This document shows, piece by piece, positions 1 to 6,499 of a DNA stretch of 10,376 bases. The stretch spans positions 1-10,376 of the forward strand of contig WFTH01000003.1 of the NCBI GenBank assembly GCA_015485595.1, in the 5' to 3' direction. Each line of letters starts with the position of its first letter. Positions within the stretch are counted from its first letter, which is position 1. The translations under genes and the position numbers were made by a program. The notes beneath the pieces were generated by a model. It did not search any database, was not told where the DNA came from, and saw only the letters and a list, made by a program, of their open reading frames with translations. Source of the stretch: Candidatus Microgenomates bacterium (GTDB lineage: Bacteria > Patescibacteriota > Microgenomatia > UBA1400 > PJMF01).

Positions 1-59
1 AACTTAACCAACCAAGTAAAAATCTGCCTATGCTTTGAGTGGTTTGATTCTTGTTGCAT
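1..59 (-). CDS. Possible N-terminus of a minus-strand gene cut by the left edge
   Basis: An ATG at 57-59 on the minus strand opens a frame that stays open for 19 codons to the window edge, starting MQQESNHSKHRQIFTWLVK. It begins 25 bases after the GH3 gene's stop, so it could be the next gene in the same direction. The polar start followed by a more hydrophobic stretch would suit a membrane protein, but that is a guess. There is no clear Shine-Dalgarno; a TAGACT-like -10 sits only 4 bases upstream, which is closer than usual. A plus-strand frame is also open from the edge to a stop at 79-81, so the strand is not certain. No function can be assigned. Confidence 0.35.
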   Translation of the reverse strand, partial: MQQESNHSKHRQIFTWLVK

Positions 60-84
60 CTTTAGTCTAGAAGCCCCATAACTC

Positions 85-1239
85 CTAGTAACGACTCTTT
101 ACACTATCAAGCATTATCTCGGCCGCATCTACTTTAGCTTTAAAAAGTTTATCTTCTTTATACCTTAAGGTCAGATCGTCCAAAACCTTTGTAAGCTGGC
201 TATAACTTACGTTTTGACCAAAATAAAGCAGATGGTTGCCGGCCATGACTGCTTCGTAAGCTACCTGACTTAAGGACTTGGTGTAGTCTCTTTTAAGAGG
301 ATCATAAAGTGCGGCCTTTTGACCTAAATCATCACTGACGATCAACACCTTTTGATAAGCACCTGATACCTGATCGACACAACTTTTAGTTAAAGCACAA
401 GCACCACCACCAGACTGCTTAACTCCGACCAAGCTTACCAACACCGCGCTATAAACCTGATCTTTTTCTGCTTGATCTAAGACTGTTTTAAACGGCAAAA
501 GATCTTTCTTGGTGGGACTGATAACTAAAAACCGACTCTCTAGATCTGCCTGAAGCTGACCGGTCCCAGGAAAGTGTTTAACTACGCTTAAGATACCTTG
601 ATCATTCATGGCATCGATAAAAGCCTGGCCATACAAAGCCACCTTTCTGGCACTTGAGGAGCAAAGGTCTGGATTAGCTGAAGTTGAGGCGTCGGCTACA
701 TCTAAAGAGGGAGATAAAACAAAGTTAATCCCAGCCGTGCTAAGCTCGGCTGCAGCGGTAGCAAACTGTTTTTTTGCCAAAACCAAACTGGTTCGACACA
801 GTTTGTGCCAAGTAGGCAAAAGGGTAAACCCCTCTCCAGTTAGGGGTTGCTCTACTCCTCCATCAAGTATGGTACCTAGCATAGGCTGAAAGTCTCTGTC
901 TTTAAGCTGAACCTTGGCTAGCTGTTGGTTTATCTGATCCACCGTTGGTAAGTCAATATCCTGACCATAGATCAAGATCGCCCCTGGTTTATTCTTTATA
1001 ATCCACTCTGGCAGTCTCTCTTTGGTTTCTGGAGTAATCACTAAAGGCGCTATCAACATTGAAGCTAACCTAGACCGTGTTTCTTGATTCACAGGCAACG
1101 TGGGTGATGGTTTGGGAGTGAGGCTAATCTGAGCTAGATTAGTCTGATCCTTAGGTGCAAAAGGCCTAAAAAGATAGTTTACGCCAAAGATAACTGCCAA
1201 AAAAGCCAAAAACCCAATCAAGATCAAGGTGTTTCGCAT
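85..1239 (-). CDS. Membrane-anchored GH3 (NagZ-like) family protein with a degenerate active-site loop
   Basis: A 384-residue protein with one N-terminal membrane segment (about residues 5-23), a Pro/Thr-rich linker (about 40-50) and a glycoside hydrolase family 3 N-terminal (TIM-barrel) domain from about 55 to the end. Active GH3 NagZ enzymes remove beta-N-acetylglucosamine from muropeptides. Family landmarks seen are KPGAILIYGQ (84-93), KHFPGTG (221-227) and SDDLGQKAA (302-310), which holds the usual nucleophile Asp (D303 or D304). Two conserved parts are altered. The DQEGGRV-like substrate motif reads LDGGVEQPL (125-133). The loop after KHFPGxG, normally D-S-H with the acid/base His, reads ADLESRF (231-237) with no His. 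It therefore looks inactive or changed in mechanism; a binding or wall-associated role is possible. Start: ATG at 1237-1239, 6 bases behind a TATACT -10 box, suggesting leaderless translation. It does not belong functionally to the copper genes. Confidence 0.8.
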   Translation of the reverse strand: MRNTLILIGFLAFLAVIFGVNYLFRPFAPKDQTNLAQISLTPKPSPTLPVNQETRSRLASMLIAPLVITPETKERLPEWIIKNKPGAILIYGQDIDLPTVDQINQQLAKVQLKDRDFQPMLGTILDGGVEQPLTGEGFTLLPTWHKLCRTSLVLAKKQFATAAAELSTAGINFVLSPSLDVADASTSANPDLCSSSARKVALYGQAFIDAMNDQGILSVVKHFPGTGQLQADLESRFLVISPTKKDLLPFKTVLDQAEKDQVYSAVLVSLVGVKQSGGGACALTKSCVDQVSGAYQKVLIVSDDLGQKAALYDPLKRDYTKSLSQVAYEAVMAGNHLLYFGQNVSYSQLTKVLDDLTLRYKEDKLFKAKVDAAEIMLDSVKSRY

Positions 1240-1245
1240 AAGTTT

Positions 1246-1251
1246 AGTATA
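1246..1251 (-). promoter_or_regulatory. -10 box for the GH3 gene, leaderless geometry
   Basis: TATACT on the minus strand ends 6 bases before the ATG of the GH3 gene, so transcription would begin at or next to the start codon. No convincing -35 is visible, because that position falls in the heptad repeat array. There is no Shine-Dalgarno. Confidence 0.5.
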
Positions 1252-1261
1252 AAGGATTTTT

Positions 1262-1345
1262 AAGATAGAAGATAGAAGATAGAAGTAATCTAAAATCTAA
1301 AATTTAGAATCTAAAATTTTTCCATCTTCCATCTTCTATCTCTTA
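1262..1345. repeat. Heptad-periodic AT-rich array with a 20-bp inverted repeat
   Basis: Twelve consecutive 7-bp units stay in register. Read on the plus strand they are AAGATAG three times, AAGTAAT, CTAAAAT twice, TTAGAAT, CTAAAAT, TTTTCCA, TCTTCCA, TCTTCTA and TCTCTTA. The outer blocks are inverted: 1264-1283 pairs with 1321-1340. In minus-strand RNA all 20 positions can pair, 18 Watson-Crick and two G-U. In plus-strand RNA the same two positions become A-C mismatches. The loop (1284-1320) is made of the CTAAAAT-type units. No U-run follows the 3' arm, so it is not a textbook terminator. It separates the 103-residue gene from the GH3 gene, and the former's stop codon (1336-1338) lies inside the right arm. 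Confidence 0.85.
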
Positions 1346-1629
1346 TCACTCTTTAGCTGCTTTAGCTTCCACATAAATAACCTAGCCTTGGACTGAGCCT
1401 TAGCATCGGCCACATAGCTTCGAGCCTGTTCAAGCAAGGAGCGCCTCTCCTCTTTGGCTAACTTGATATAAAGACTTTTATGAGCCACATCATCTAACTC
1501 ATATGCCAGACGCAGGCCATAGTCTTGATACTCTTTGGTCACATACTTATTCTTATTAACCTGATAATCATCAAAAAGACTCTTTAAGGATTGAAACGAA
1601 CCGGCGGGCTTAGAGGCTGACCTGGTCAT
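1336..1629 (-). CDS. Small conserved basic protein, uncharacterised
   Basis: About 97 residues from the ATG at 1627-1629; a TTG six codons upstream (1647) would give 103, but the ATG is preferred because a perfect TATAAT sits 7 bases before it. The protein is soluble, very rich in Lys, Arg and Leu, probably mostly helical, with no membrane segment and no Cys. Recognisable parts are YGLRLAYELDD, HKSLYIKLAKEERRSLLEQA and SKARLFMWKLKQLK near the C-terminus. From memory, very similar small proteins recur in Candidate Phyla Radiation genomes, usually unannotated; I know no function for them. It follows the multicopper oxidase in the same direction after 24 bases but seems to have its own promoter, so a copper role is not implied. 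The stop codon lies inside the heptad repeat array. Confidence 0.75.
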   Translation of the reverse strand: MTRSASKPAGSFQSLKSLFDDYQVNKNKYVTKEYQDYGLRLAYELDDVAHKSLYIKLAKEERRSLLEQARSYVADAKAQSKARLFMWKLKQLKSDKR

Positions 1630-1636
1630 ACTACCT

Positions 1637-1642
1637 ATTATA
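1637..1642 (-). promoter_or_regulatory. Perfect TATAAT -10 box for the small 97-residue gene
   Basis: TATAAT on the minus strand is followed by 7 bases (AGGTAGT) and then the ATG at 1629, so transcription would start essentially at the ATG. The box lies in the short gap after the oxidase stop codon (1654-1656). No good -35 is seen; the sequence about 17 bases upstream is TGGTTA-like at best. This supports the ATG at 1629 over the upstream TTG. Confidence 0.55.
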
Positions 1643-1653
1643 ACCAAACCACT

Positions 1654-3117
1654 CTACTTAACCACCTTCACCACCGTCATCATACCTGCCTCGGCATGCT
1701 CTAAAATATGGCAGTGATTAACCCACTTGCCTTCATCAAGCGGAACTATACCCAACTCCACCTCTTCCTTCGGACCCAAGATAACCGTGTCGCGCCAGTA
1801 GGGCTCAGCTGCTGGCTGACCATTTCTGGTTAGGACCTTAAAAAACTGACCGTGTAGGTGCATCGGGTGAAACCGACCAGACTGGTTAACAAACTTAATC
1901 TTATTAAAACTGTTTAACTTCAAAGTAACCGGGTCATAATCAGGATAAGCCTTGTCGTTAATGGTCCACTCAATGCCATACTTACCGCCACGACGAGCGT
2001 TTAAGTAGTAGACCTTATCGCTTGGTAAATTAAGGGCGTCAGACCACTTCGGCACCTTTGAGGCTAGCGGCACCTCGGTGGTGTCCGGTTTAGTTGGTTC
2101 CCCTCTTGTTTCAATAGTTATTAAGTTGTTAATCTTGCGAGTGAAAACATCACTAATAACGTATGTATCCTCAACTTTTGGCAAAAGTATCTCTACATCT
2201 AACCTGTTTCCTGGTGCTAACTGATAACTGTTTGGATCGAATGTTTCTTTTACCTTCATGCCATCTACCGCTACTGCTTGAGCCTTTAAGCGACCAAAGT
2301 AAAGCTGATAGATTCGTCCATTCGAGGTGTTAATCAGCCTGAGTCGCAAACGACTTCCTGGTTTGATTTTAAGCTTGTAATCAAGTTTGCCATTGACCGC
2401 GATCACGTTACCCCAACGTCCATCGTGCATTAGGTCCATTCGAGTCATAAAACGTGAGTCAACTTGACTATCTTTAGTTAAGCGCCAGTCATCCAAGACC
2501 ATCACTTGATCTAGGTCGTACTTAGGATCGGCTGGGTCCTCTACCACCAAAATACCATAAAGGCCTCTCTCTACCTGCTCAGCCGAACGAACATGAGGGT
2601 GAAACCAAAAAGTCCCGGCATCCTTGGGAGTAAACTCATAGACAAACGAACCTCCTGGAGGGATTGGGTCTTGAGTGACTCCTGGAACTCCGTCCATAGC
2701 GTTTGGCACTCTCACACCATGAAAGTGAATCGTGGTTGATTCTGGCAGATTGTTTTTAAAGTTAAGCCTTAAGGTCTCACCTAGTTTAAGTCTAATCTCT
2801 GGCCCAGGCACTTGGCCGTTGTAAGCCCAAACAACTGTCTTAACACCAGGAACAATCTCAACCTCAGACTCAGCCGCATCCATACTAAACTTAACCACTT
2901 GACCATTGGGTGAGGCCTTATCTGTGTAGGCGCCTTCAAACTCCTTTAGCAGTTCTTGCCTAATCTTGGCTTCGGTTAAGTTTGGTAAGTCCACTGATCT
3001 AGACATAAACCCACTATATACACCAAGCATCATCAGCGCTGCTAAACCCAAAGTTCCTAAAAGAACCCAACTAAATCTAGCTTTAGTAAAAAAATAGTCT
3101 GGCTTTTTCTTTAGCAT
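1654..3117 (-). CDS. Membrane-anchored multicopper oxidase
   Basis: A 487-residue three-cupredoxin-domain oxidase (laccase/CopA/CueO superfamily) with a single N-terminal membrane segment (about 15-36), so the enzyme should face outside. Copper sites are complete. HFHG (131-134) and FHPH (172-175) give H131, H133, H173 and H175. FHPMHLHG (416-423) gives H417, H420 and H422. The C-terminal HCHILEHAEAGMM (468-480) supplies H468, the type-1 C469, H470, H474 and the axial M479. HFHG replaces the more common HWHG, and there is no twin-Arg motif or Met-rich CueO insert. Such enzymes couple one-electron oxidation of Cu(I), Fe(II), Mn(II) or phenols to oxygen reduction. Next to a CopB-type ATPase and copper-type regulators, cuprous oxidase activity is the best inference. 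It is divergent from the repressor operon, its ATG lying 37 bases from the BlaI-type operator. Confidence 0.93.
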   Translation of the reverse strand: MLKKKPDYFFTKARFSWVLLGTLGLAALMMLGVYSGFMSRSVDLPNLTEAKIRQELLKEFEGAYTDKASPNGQVVKFSMDAAESEVEIVPGVKTVVWAYNGQVPGPEIRLKLGETLRLNFKNNLPESTTIHFHGVRVPNAMDGVPGVTQDPIPPGGSFVYEFTPKDAGTFWFHPHVRSAEQVERGLYGILVVEDPADPKYDLDQVMVLDDWRLTKDSQVDSRFMTRMDLMHDGRWGNVIAVNGKLDYKLKIKPGSRLRLRLINTSNGRIYQLYFGRLKAQAVAVDGMKVKETFDPNSYQLAPGNRLDVEILLPKVEDTYVISDVFTRKINNLITIETRGEPTKPDTTEVPLASKVPKWSDALNLPSDKVYYLNARRGGKYGIEWTINDKAYPDYDPVTLKLNSFNKIKFVNQSGRFHPMHLHGQFFKVLTRNGQPAAEPYWRDTVILGPKEEVELGIVPLDEGKWVNHCHILEHAEAGMMTVVKVVK

Positions 3118-3134
3118 TTTTTAAAGCAAGTGGC

Positions 3135-3172
3135 TTGACTTTTAACCTGTTTTCACTACAATCTGTAGTATA
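3135..3172 (+). promoter_or_regulatory. Promoter of the blaI-M56-regulator-kinase operon
   Basis: TTGACT at 3135-3140 (-35), a 16-base spacer and TACAAT at 3157-3162 (-10) form a good sigma-70-type promoter. Transcription would begin about 7-9 bases after the -10, at or just before the repressor's ATG (3172), so the mRNA would be leaderless; no Shine-Dalgarno exists. The -35 lies in a small imperfect dyad (CAAG-TGG-CTTG, 3127-3137). Confidence 0.65.
3155..3169. promoter_or_regulatory. BlaI/CopY-type operator overlapping the -10
   Basis: ACTACA-ATC-TGTAGT is a perfect 6-bp inverted repeat with a 3-base centre. It resembles the TACAnnTGTA half-sites known for BlaI, MecI and CopY repressors, but those normally have a 2-base centre. 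It covers the -10 (3157-3162) of the promoter driving the BlaI-family gene itself, so binding would block transcription (autoregulation). It also lies 37 bases upstream of the divergent oxidase ATG and may act on both. Confidence 0.65.
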
Positions 3173-3552
3173 TGTCAGCTAAATATAGCCTAGGTCCGCT
3201 AGAAAAACAAGTCATAGAAATCATCTGGCAAGAACCTAAAAAAAAGTTTAAGGTGGCCCAGATTCAAGAAAAACTCAAGGCTAAGGGGATTAGTCTAGCC
3301 TACACCACCATAATGACCATTCTTACCCGCTTAACCCAAAAAGAACTTCTTAAAAGAAGCTATGAAGGAAGGGCTTACTACTATCAGGTTAAGTGTAAAA
3401 AACAAAGCTTTGTTAAAAAACTAGTCAAACAAACTCTTAAAAACCTTACTCAAAACTACGGCGACGTGGCGCTAGCTGCCTTTGCAGCCGAGATATCTAG
3501 ACTCACTCCAGAAGAGAAAACTAAGCTAATAAAAAAGCTGCGTTCAAGCTAA
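3172..3552 (+). CDS. BlaI/MecI/CopY-family transcriptional repressor
   Basis: A 126-residue winged-helix repressor of the family that binds TACAnnTGTA-type dyads as a dimer. The N-terminal DNA-binding domain (about 5-72) shows LGPLEKQVIEIIW (7-19), the recognition-helix region AYTTIMTILTRLTQKELLKR (43-62) and the wing EGRAYYYQV (64-72). The helical dimerisation tail (about 75-126) ends with LTPEEKTKLIKKL. It lacks the C-terminal paired CxC Cys motifs that let Enterococcus CopY sense Cu(I), having one Cys (about 74). Release is therefore more likely by proteolysis, as with BlaI, by the M56 peptidase encoded 28 bases downstream. A family-type operator overlaps its own -10. Predicted targets are its own operon and perhaps the divergent oxidase. 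Identity is firm; the inducing signal is not known from sequence, though context suggests copper. Confidence 0.9.
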   Translation: MSAKYSLGPLEKQVIEIIWQEPKKKFKVAQIQEKLKAKGISLAYTTIMTILTRLTQKELLKRSYEGRAYYYQVKCKKQSFVKKLVKQTLKNLTQNYGDVALAAFAAEISRLTPEEKTKLIKKLRSS

Positions 3553-3580
3553 CATCAATAAACTAAGTTAGAAACAGATC

Positions 3581-4420
3581 ATGCATCTAAATGAAGTCGA
3601 CCTGGTAAGTGCCTGCAAAAACGCCGTGGTGGTGGCGGTTAATCGACCAAACATCATGCTTAGCCTAGGTGGTGCGGTTGCAGGTCTTATCCTACTAAGA
3701 CTAACCTTGCTGGGAATAAAAAATGTCTGGTGGAAAAAAACGCTACTTAGCCCTAAAGAAAAAACACCTCTTCCAAGAAAGATAACTCGCTTCTGTCAAG
3801 CTCATCAGCTTCACCCCAGTCAAGTTAAACTTATCAAAACCAACAAGCCTCAAGCCTTTGTTTTTGGCTGGTTTAGACCCAAGATCTACCTCTCATGTCA
3901 TCTAGTGTCAAGCTTAAGTCCAAAGGAGCTAGAGGCGGTTCTTTTACATGAACTTTACCATCTTAAACACAAACATCACCTGTTGCTGGGGTTACTTGGG
4001 CTAGTTCGGACTTTTCGGTTTGTCCTACCTGTTATAAACGATCTGGAACGCTGGCTTAAACTGCAGTTTGAAATCAAAGCAGACAGATTTGCCATCACCT
4101 ATCAAACAACCAACCAACACCTTAAACACTCACTTATCAAGGCTGTTAAACTCGATTTGGCTAACCTCCCCCAACTAACCGAGCTACTCCAAGCCCGAGT
4201 TCACTACCTTATAACCCAGACCCAACCTAAAAATCACCTAAACAAACTTAGACTAGCTCTCAGTCTAATTATCTGGCTTGGGCTAACTCTCTCTTATCAG
4301 ATCGCCAGCACTCAAGCTAAACAACTCAACCACAAAGATAAGTATCTCAGTCTGTGTCTTAATCAATCAAGCAAGCTGCTTCAAACTCCTCTAACCCAAA
4401 CAATGTCTATGTCCCCTTAA
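3581..4420 (+). CDS. M56-family (BlaR1-like) membrane zinc metallopeptidase
   Basis: A 279-residue membrane protein with hydrophobic segments at about 27-47, 132-152 and 223-243. Its peptidase core has HELYH (123-127; zinc ligands H123 and H127, catalytic E124) and a downstream FEIKADRFAI (163-172), where E164 is the likely third ligand. AFVFGWFRPKIYLS (92-105) and LSPKELEAVLLHE (112-124) are typical of M56. In the BlaR1 and MecR1 systems such peptidases cleave the cognate repressor. Here the penicillin-binding sensor domain of BlaR1 is absent: only about 35 residues follow the last membrane segment, ending LTQTMSMSP. So beta-lactam sensing is unlikely and the signal is unknown. It lies 28 bases after the repressor gene and 6 bases before the response-regulator gene, within one apparent operon. 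No clear ribosome-binding site precedes the chosen ATG. Confidence 0.88.
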   Translation: MHLNEVDLVSACKNAVVVAVNRPNIMLSLGGAVAGLILLRLTLLGIKNVWWKKTLLSPKEKTPLPRKITRFCQAHQLHPSQVKLIKTNKPQAFVFGWFRPKIYLSCHLVSSLSPKELEAVLLHELYHLKHKHHLLLGLLGLVRTFRFVLPVINDLERWLKLQFEIKADRFAITYQTTNQHLKHSLIKAVKLDLANLPQLTELLQARVHYLITQTQPKNHLNKLRLALSLIIWLGLTLSYQIASTQAKQLNHKDKYLSLCLNQSSKLLQTPLTQTMSMSP

Positions 4421-4426
4421 GTTAAA

Positions 4427-5107
4427 ATGAAGTTACTTCTTGTAGAAGACGACCAGATCTTAGCCAAAAATCTTAAGAAAAAACTTAAGCAAGCTAGCTT
4501 TGCCGTTGATCTTGCTAAAAATAGATCTCAAGCCGAGCTTAAACTCGAGATTAATGAGTATGACTGTGTCGTACTTGACCTTAATCTACCCGATGGCAAC
4601 GGGCTTGACCTTCTTAAAAAACTTCGACAAGAACAGGATAACCTACCAGTAGTGATCGTGAGCGCGGCAAACACTCTAGAGACCAAAGTTTTAGGTCTTA
4701 ACCTAGGAGCCGATGACTACCTAACCAAACCGGTAAGCTTTTTGGAGCTTCTTGCTAGAGTTCACGCCGTGATCAGGCGCAGCACCACCAAGCCCTTACC
4801 TACCATCAAGGTTGGACCATTGGTTATTAAGCCAGCTGAGCATCAAGCCCGAGTTAAAAAACAAGAACTTAAGTTAACTGCCAAAGAGTTTGCCGTTTTA
4901 GAATATCTAGCACTTCATCATCGACAAGTTGTAACTCGCTCAATGCTACTAGAGCACGTCTGGGGCAGTGAGTTTGAAAGTTTCTCTAACGTGGTGGATG
5001 TCTATATCAAGACCCTTCGCAAAAAGTTAAAAGAGGTAGGGGCAAACAACCTAATTCAAACAATAAGAGGTAAAGGTTACATCCTAAAAGATAAAAGCGA
5101 TGGCTAA
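4427..5107 (+). CDS. OmpR/PhoB-family response regulator
   Basis: A 226-residue two-domain regulator. The receiver domain (1-118) has the acidic pair D8/D9, phospho-acceptor D51 in VVLDLNLPDG, the switch Ser S79 in VVIVSAANT and K101 in DDYLTKP; all key residues are present. The winged-helix DNA-binding domain (about 126-222) includes LTAKEFAVLEYLALH, SNVVDVYIKTLRKKL and IRGKGYIL. Such proteins bind direct repeats spaced about one helical turn once phosphorylated by a partner kinase. The partner is encoded next, overlapping by 8 bases. A CusR-like copper role is inferred from context only. Its probable sites are the 20-bp tandem repeats at 6467-6486 and 8990-9009. The gene starts 6 bases after the peptidase stop with no Shine-Dalgarno, suggesting translational coupling. 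Confidence 0.93.
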   Translation: MKLLLVEDDQILAKNLKKKLKQASFAVDLAKNRSQAELKLEINEYDCVVLDLNLPDGNGLDLLKKLRQEQDNLPVVIVSAANTLETKVLGLNLGADDYLTKPVSFLELLARVHAVIRRSTTKPLPTIKVGPLVIKPAEHQARVKKQELKLTAKEFAVLEYLALHHRQVVTRSMLLEHVWGSEFESFSNVVDVYIKTLRKKLKEVGANNLIQTIRGKGYILKDKSDG

Positions 5108-6464
5108 AAAACCCACTCTTCCCACTCTCAAAGCTCGTTTAGCTTGGTGGTACTTTCTGAGTGTGAGCTTGGTAGTAGGAGTTTTCTTTTTCTTTGCCAG
5201 CCTCTTGACCCAGATCACCCTAAATCAGCAGATAAACCACCACCTACAGGTAGTTTTAGATGAAGCCACTCAAGCCATCAGAGATCTTAATCATCAGGAC
5301 CTACTCACAAATCTTGGTTATCTTACTCAAGCCAAAGGTATGACTGCTATCTTACTTTCCGCTGACGGTAGCAGCTTGTTTGAGACAAATCTGCCCACAG
5401 TGGTTCCTGAGGCAGAACACAAACTTAAGCAGCTTTTCTCAAGTTCTTTTTATGACCTGTCCGAACCTTATTTTTTTGAGGTTAAAGGGGTTAAGTTTGC
5501 TGGTCGGTTAATCCAAACTCAAACCGGACCAAAAGCCTTGGCTGTAGGCTACTCAACTCAAGTTATTACGGAAACACTAATTCGTTTGGGGTTCTTCACT
5601 TTAGGACTGATTGGCTTTTTGGTTGTTCCCTTAGCTTTTACTGGTTACCTTCAACTTAAAAAACAGCTCCTACCTCTAGAAAAAATTGCCAAAGAAGCCA
5701 GAGTCATAAGTCAAACCGGCAATCACAAAAAAAGACTTGACTCTACCCCTCCCACCAGCGAGCTGCTTGACATTGAGCAGGCCCTAAACCAACTTCTGGA
5801 ACGACTAGATAGGATTATCTCCCAAGAAAGAGACTTCTTTGCGCAAGCAGCTCATGCCCTTAAAACGCCCTTGGCTTTAATTCAAGCTCAAGTGGAAGCT
5901 AGCCAGATGAAAAAAAGTCAAAAAAACGAGCTAAATCAAACCATCAAACAAGCACAACAACTAATTAGTAAGTTACTTCTTTTAGCTCAAGTTTCAAGTC
6001 AAAGCAAAAAAACAAAAAAGTTTTCCTTAAGCAAACTTCTTAAAGACCTAACTGAGCTAGCAAGGGTTTTGGGCAAAGAGCAGGACCTAGAGGTTATAAG
6101 CAAAATAGAAGATAACGTGAAGCTTAAAGCCAACCCTTTTATCTTTAAAAAAGCCATGGCTAACATAGTTCATAACGCCGTTATCTATAATAGACCTAAG
6201 GGAAAGATCTATCTAGAGCTTTACCAAGATAAAACCAAGGTTATGTTAAAAGTAGAAAACACTGGCAAAGGCTTAAAGCCTAAGGAGTTAAAACAAGTAT
6301 TCGAACGTTTTTGGCGAGGAAAAAATGCTCGGTCTACTTCAGGTTCGGGACTTGGCCTAGCCTTAACCAAATCAGTTATAACCAAACTCGGCGGCAAGAT
6401 TAAGTTTAGCTCCACTCCGAATCAAACTACCAGTGTCCTCATCAGTCTACCTACCAAAAACTAG
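5100..6464 (+). CDS. Membrane sensor histidine kinase, partner of the response regulator
   Basis: A 454-residue kinase with two membrane segments (about 16-38 and 160-185) framing an external sensor domain of about 120 residues. A HAMP-like linker (about 186-240) follows, then the phospho-acceptor helix FFAQAAHALKTPLALIQAQ with H252, and a C-terminal ATPase domain. In the latter the N-box is NIVHNAVIYN (about 355-364), the G1 box VENTGKG (385-391), the F-box FERFW (401-405) and the G2 box GSGLGLAL (415-422). H-box and ATP site look functional. The sensor domain shows an HH pair (47-48) and a further His (H107), but no strongly metal-specific pattern, so a CusS-like copper role rests on context. 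The ATG overlaps the end of the regulator gene by 8 bases, indicating tight coupling. TAG stop at 6462-6464. Confidence 0.93.
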   Translation: MAKKPTLPTLKARLAWWYFLSVSLVVGVFFFFASLLTQITLNQQINHHLQVVLDEATQAIRDLNHQDLLTNLGYLTQAKGMTAILLSADGSSLFETNLPTVVPEAEHKLKQLFSSSFYDLSEPYFFEVKGVKFAGRLIQTQTGPKALAVGYSTQVITETLIRLGFFTLGLIGFLVVPLAFTGYLQLKKQLLPLEKIAKEARVISQTGNHKKRLDSTPPTSELLDIEQALNQLLERLDRIISQERDFFAQAAHALKTPLALIQAQVEASQMKKSQKNELNQTIKQAQQLISKLLLLAQVSSQSKKTKKFSLSKLLKDLTELARVLGKEQDLEVISKIEDNVKLKANPFIFKKAMANIVHNAVIYNRPKGKIYLELYQDKTKVMLKVENTGKGLKPKELKQVFERFWRGKNARSTSGSGLGLALTKSVITKLGGKIKFSSTPNQTTSVLISLPTKN

Positions 6465-6466
6465 AC

Positions 6467-6486
6467 TTCATCCTCTTTTCATCCTC
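6467..6486 (+). promoter_or_regulatory. Tandem direct repeat, predicted response-regulator binding site
   Basis: TTCATCCTC occurs twice (6467-6475 and 6478-6486), separated by TT, giving 11-bp spacing. This is the arrangement used by OmpR/PhoB-type regulators. It lies just upstream of an extended -10 (6491-6499), over the -35 position. The same architecture, nearly identical, stands before the DUF411 gene at 8990-9009 on the other strand. The response regulator encoded at 4427-5107 is the natural candidate protein. Confidence 0.6.
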
Positions 6487-6490
6487 CATT

Positions 6491-6499
6491 TGCTAAGCT
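6491..6499 (+). promoter_or_regulatory. Extended -10 promoter before the 321-residue gene
   Basis: TGCTAAGCT fits the extended -10 pattern TGnTAnnnT, with no consensus -35, as expected for an activator-dependent promoter. Transcription would start near 6506, giving a leader of about 34 bases with a Shine-Dalgarno. Confidence 0.45.

Noticed and set aside
608-889. Plus-strand ORF of 93 codons opposite the GH3 gene
   Set aside because: It lies wholly inside a well-supported minus-strand gene, with no recognisable motif or start signal; a shadow of the opposite frame.
3140-3160. Possible third tandem repeat (TTTAACCTG-TT-TTCACTACA) before the repressor operon
   Set aside because: Only 6 of 9 and 4 of 9 positions match the TTCATCCTC unit, and it would lie between -35 and -10 rather than upstream.
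3172-4420. Beta-lactam resistance reading of the BlaI/M56 pair
   Set aside because: The peptidase lacks a penicillin-binding sensor domain, no beta-lactamase or PBP gene is present, and the neighbourhood is copper-related.
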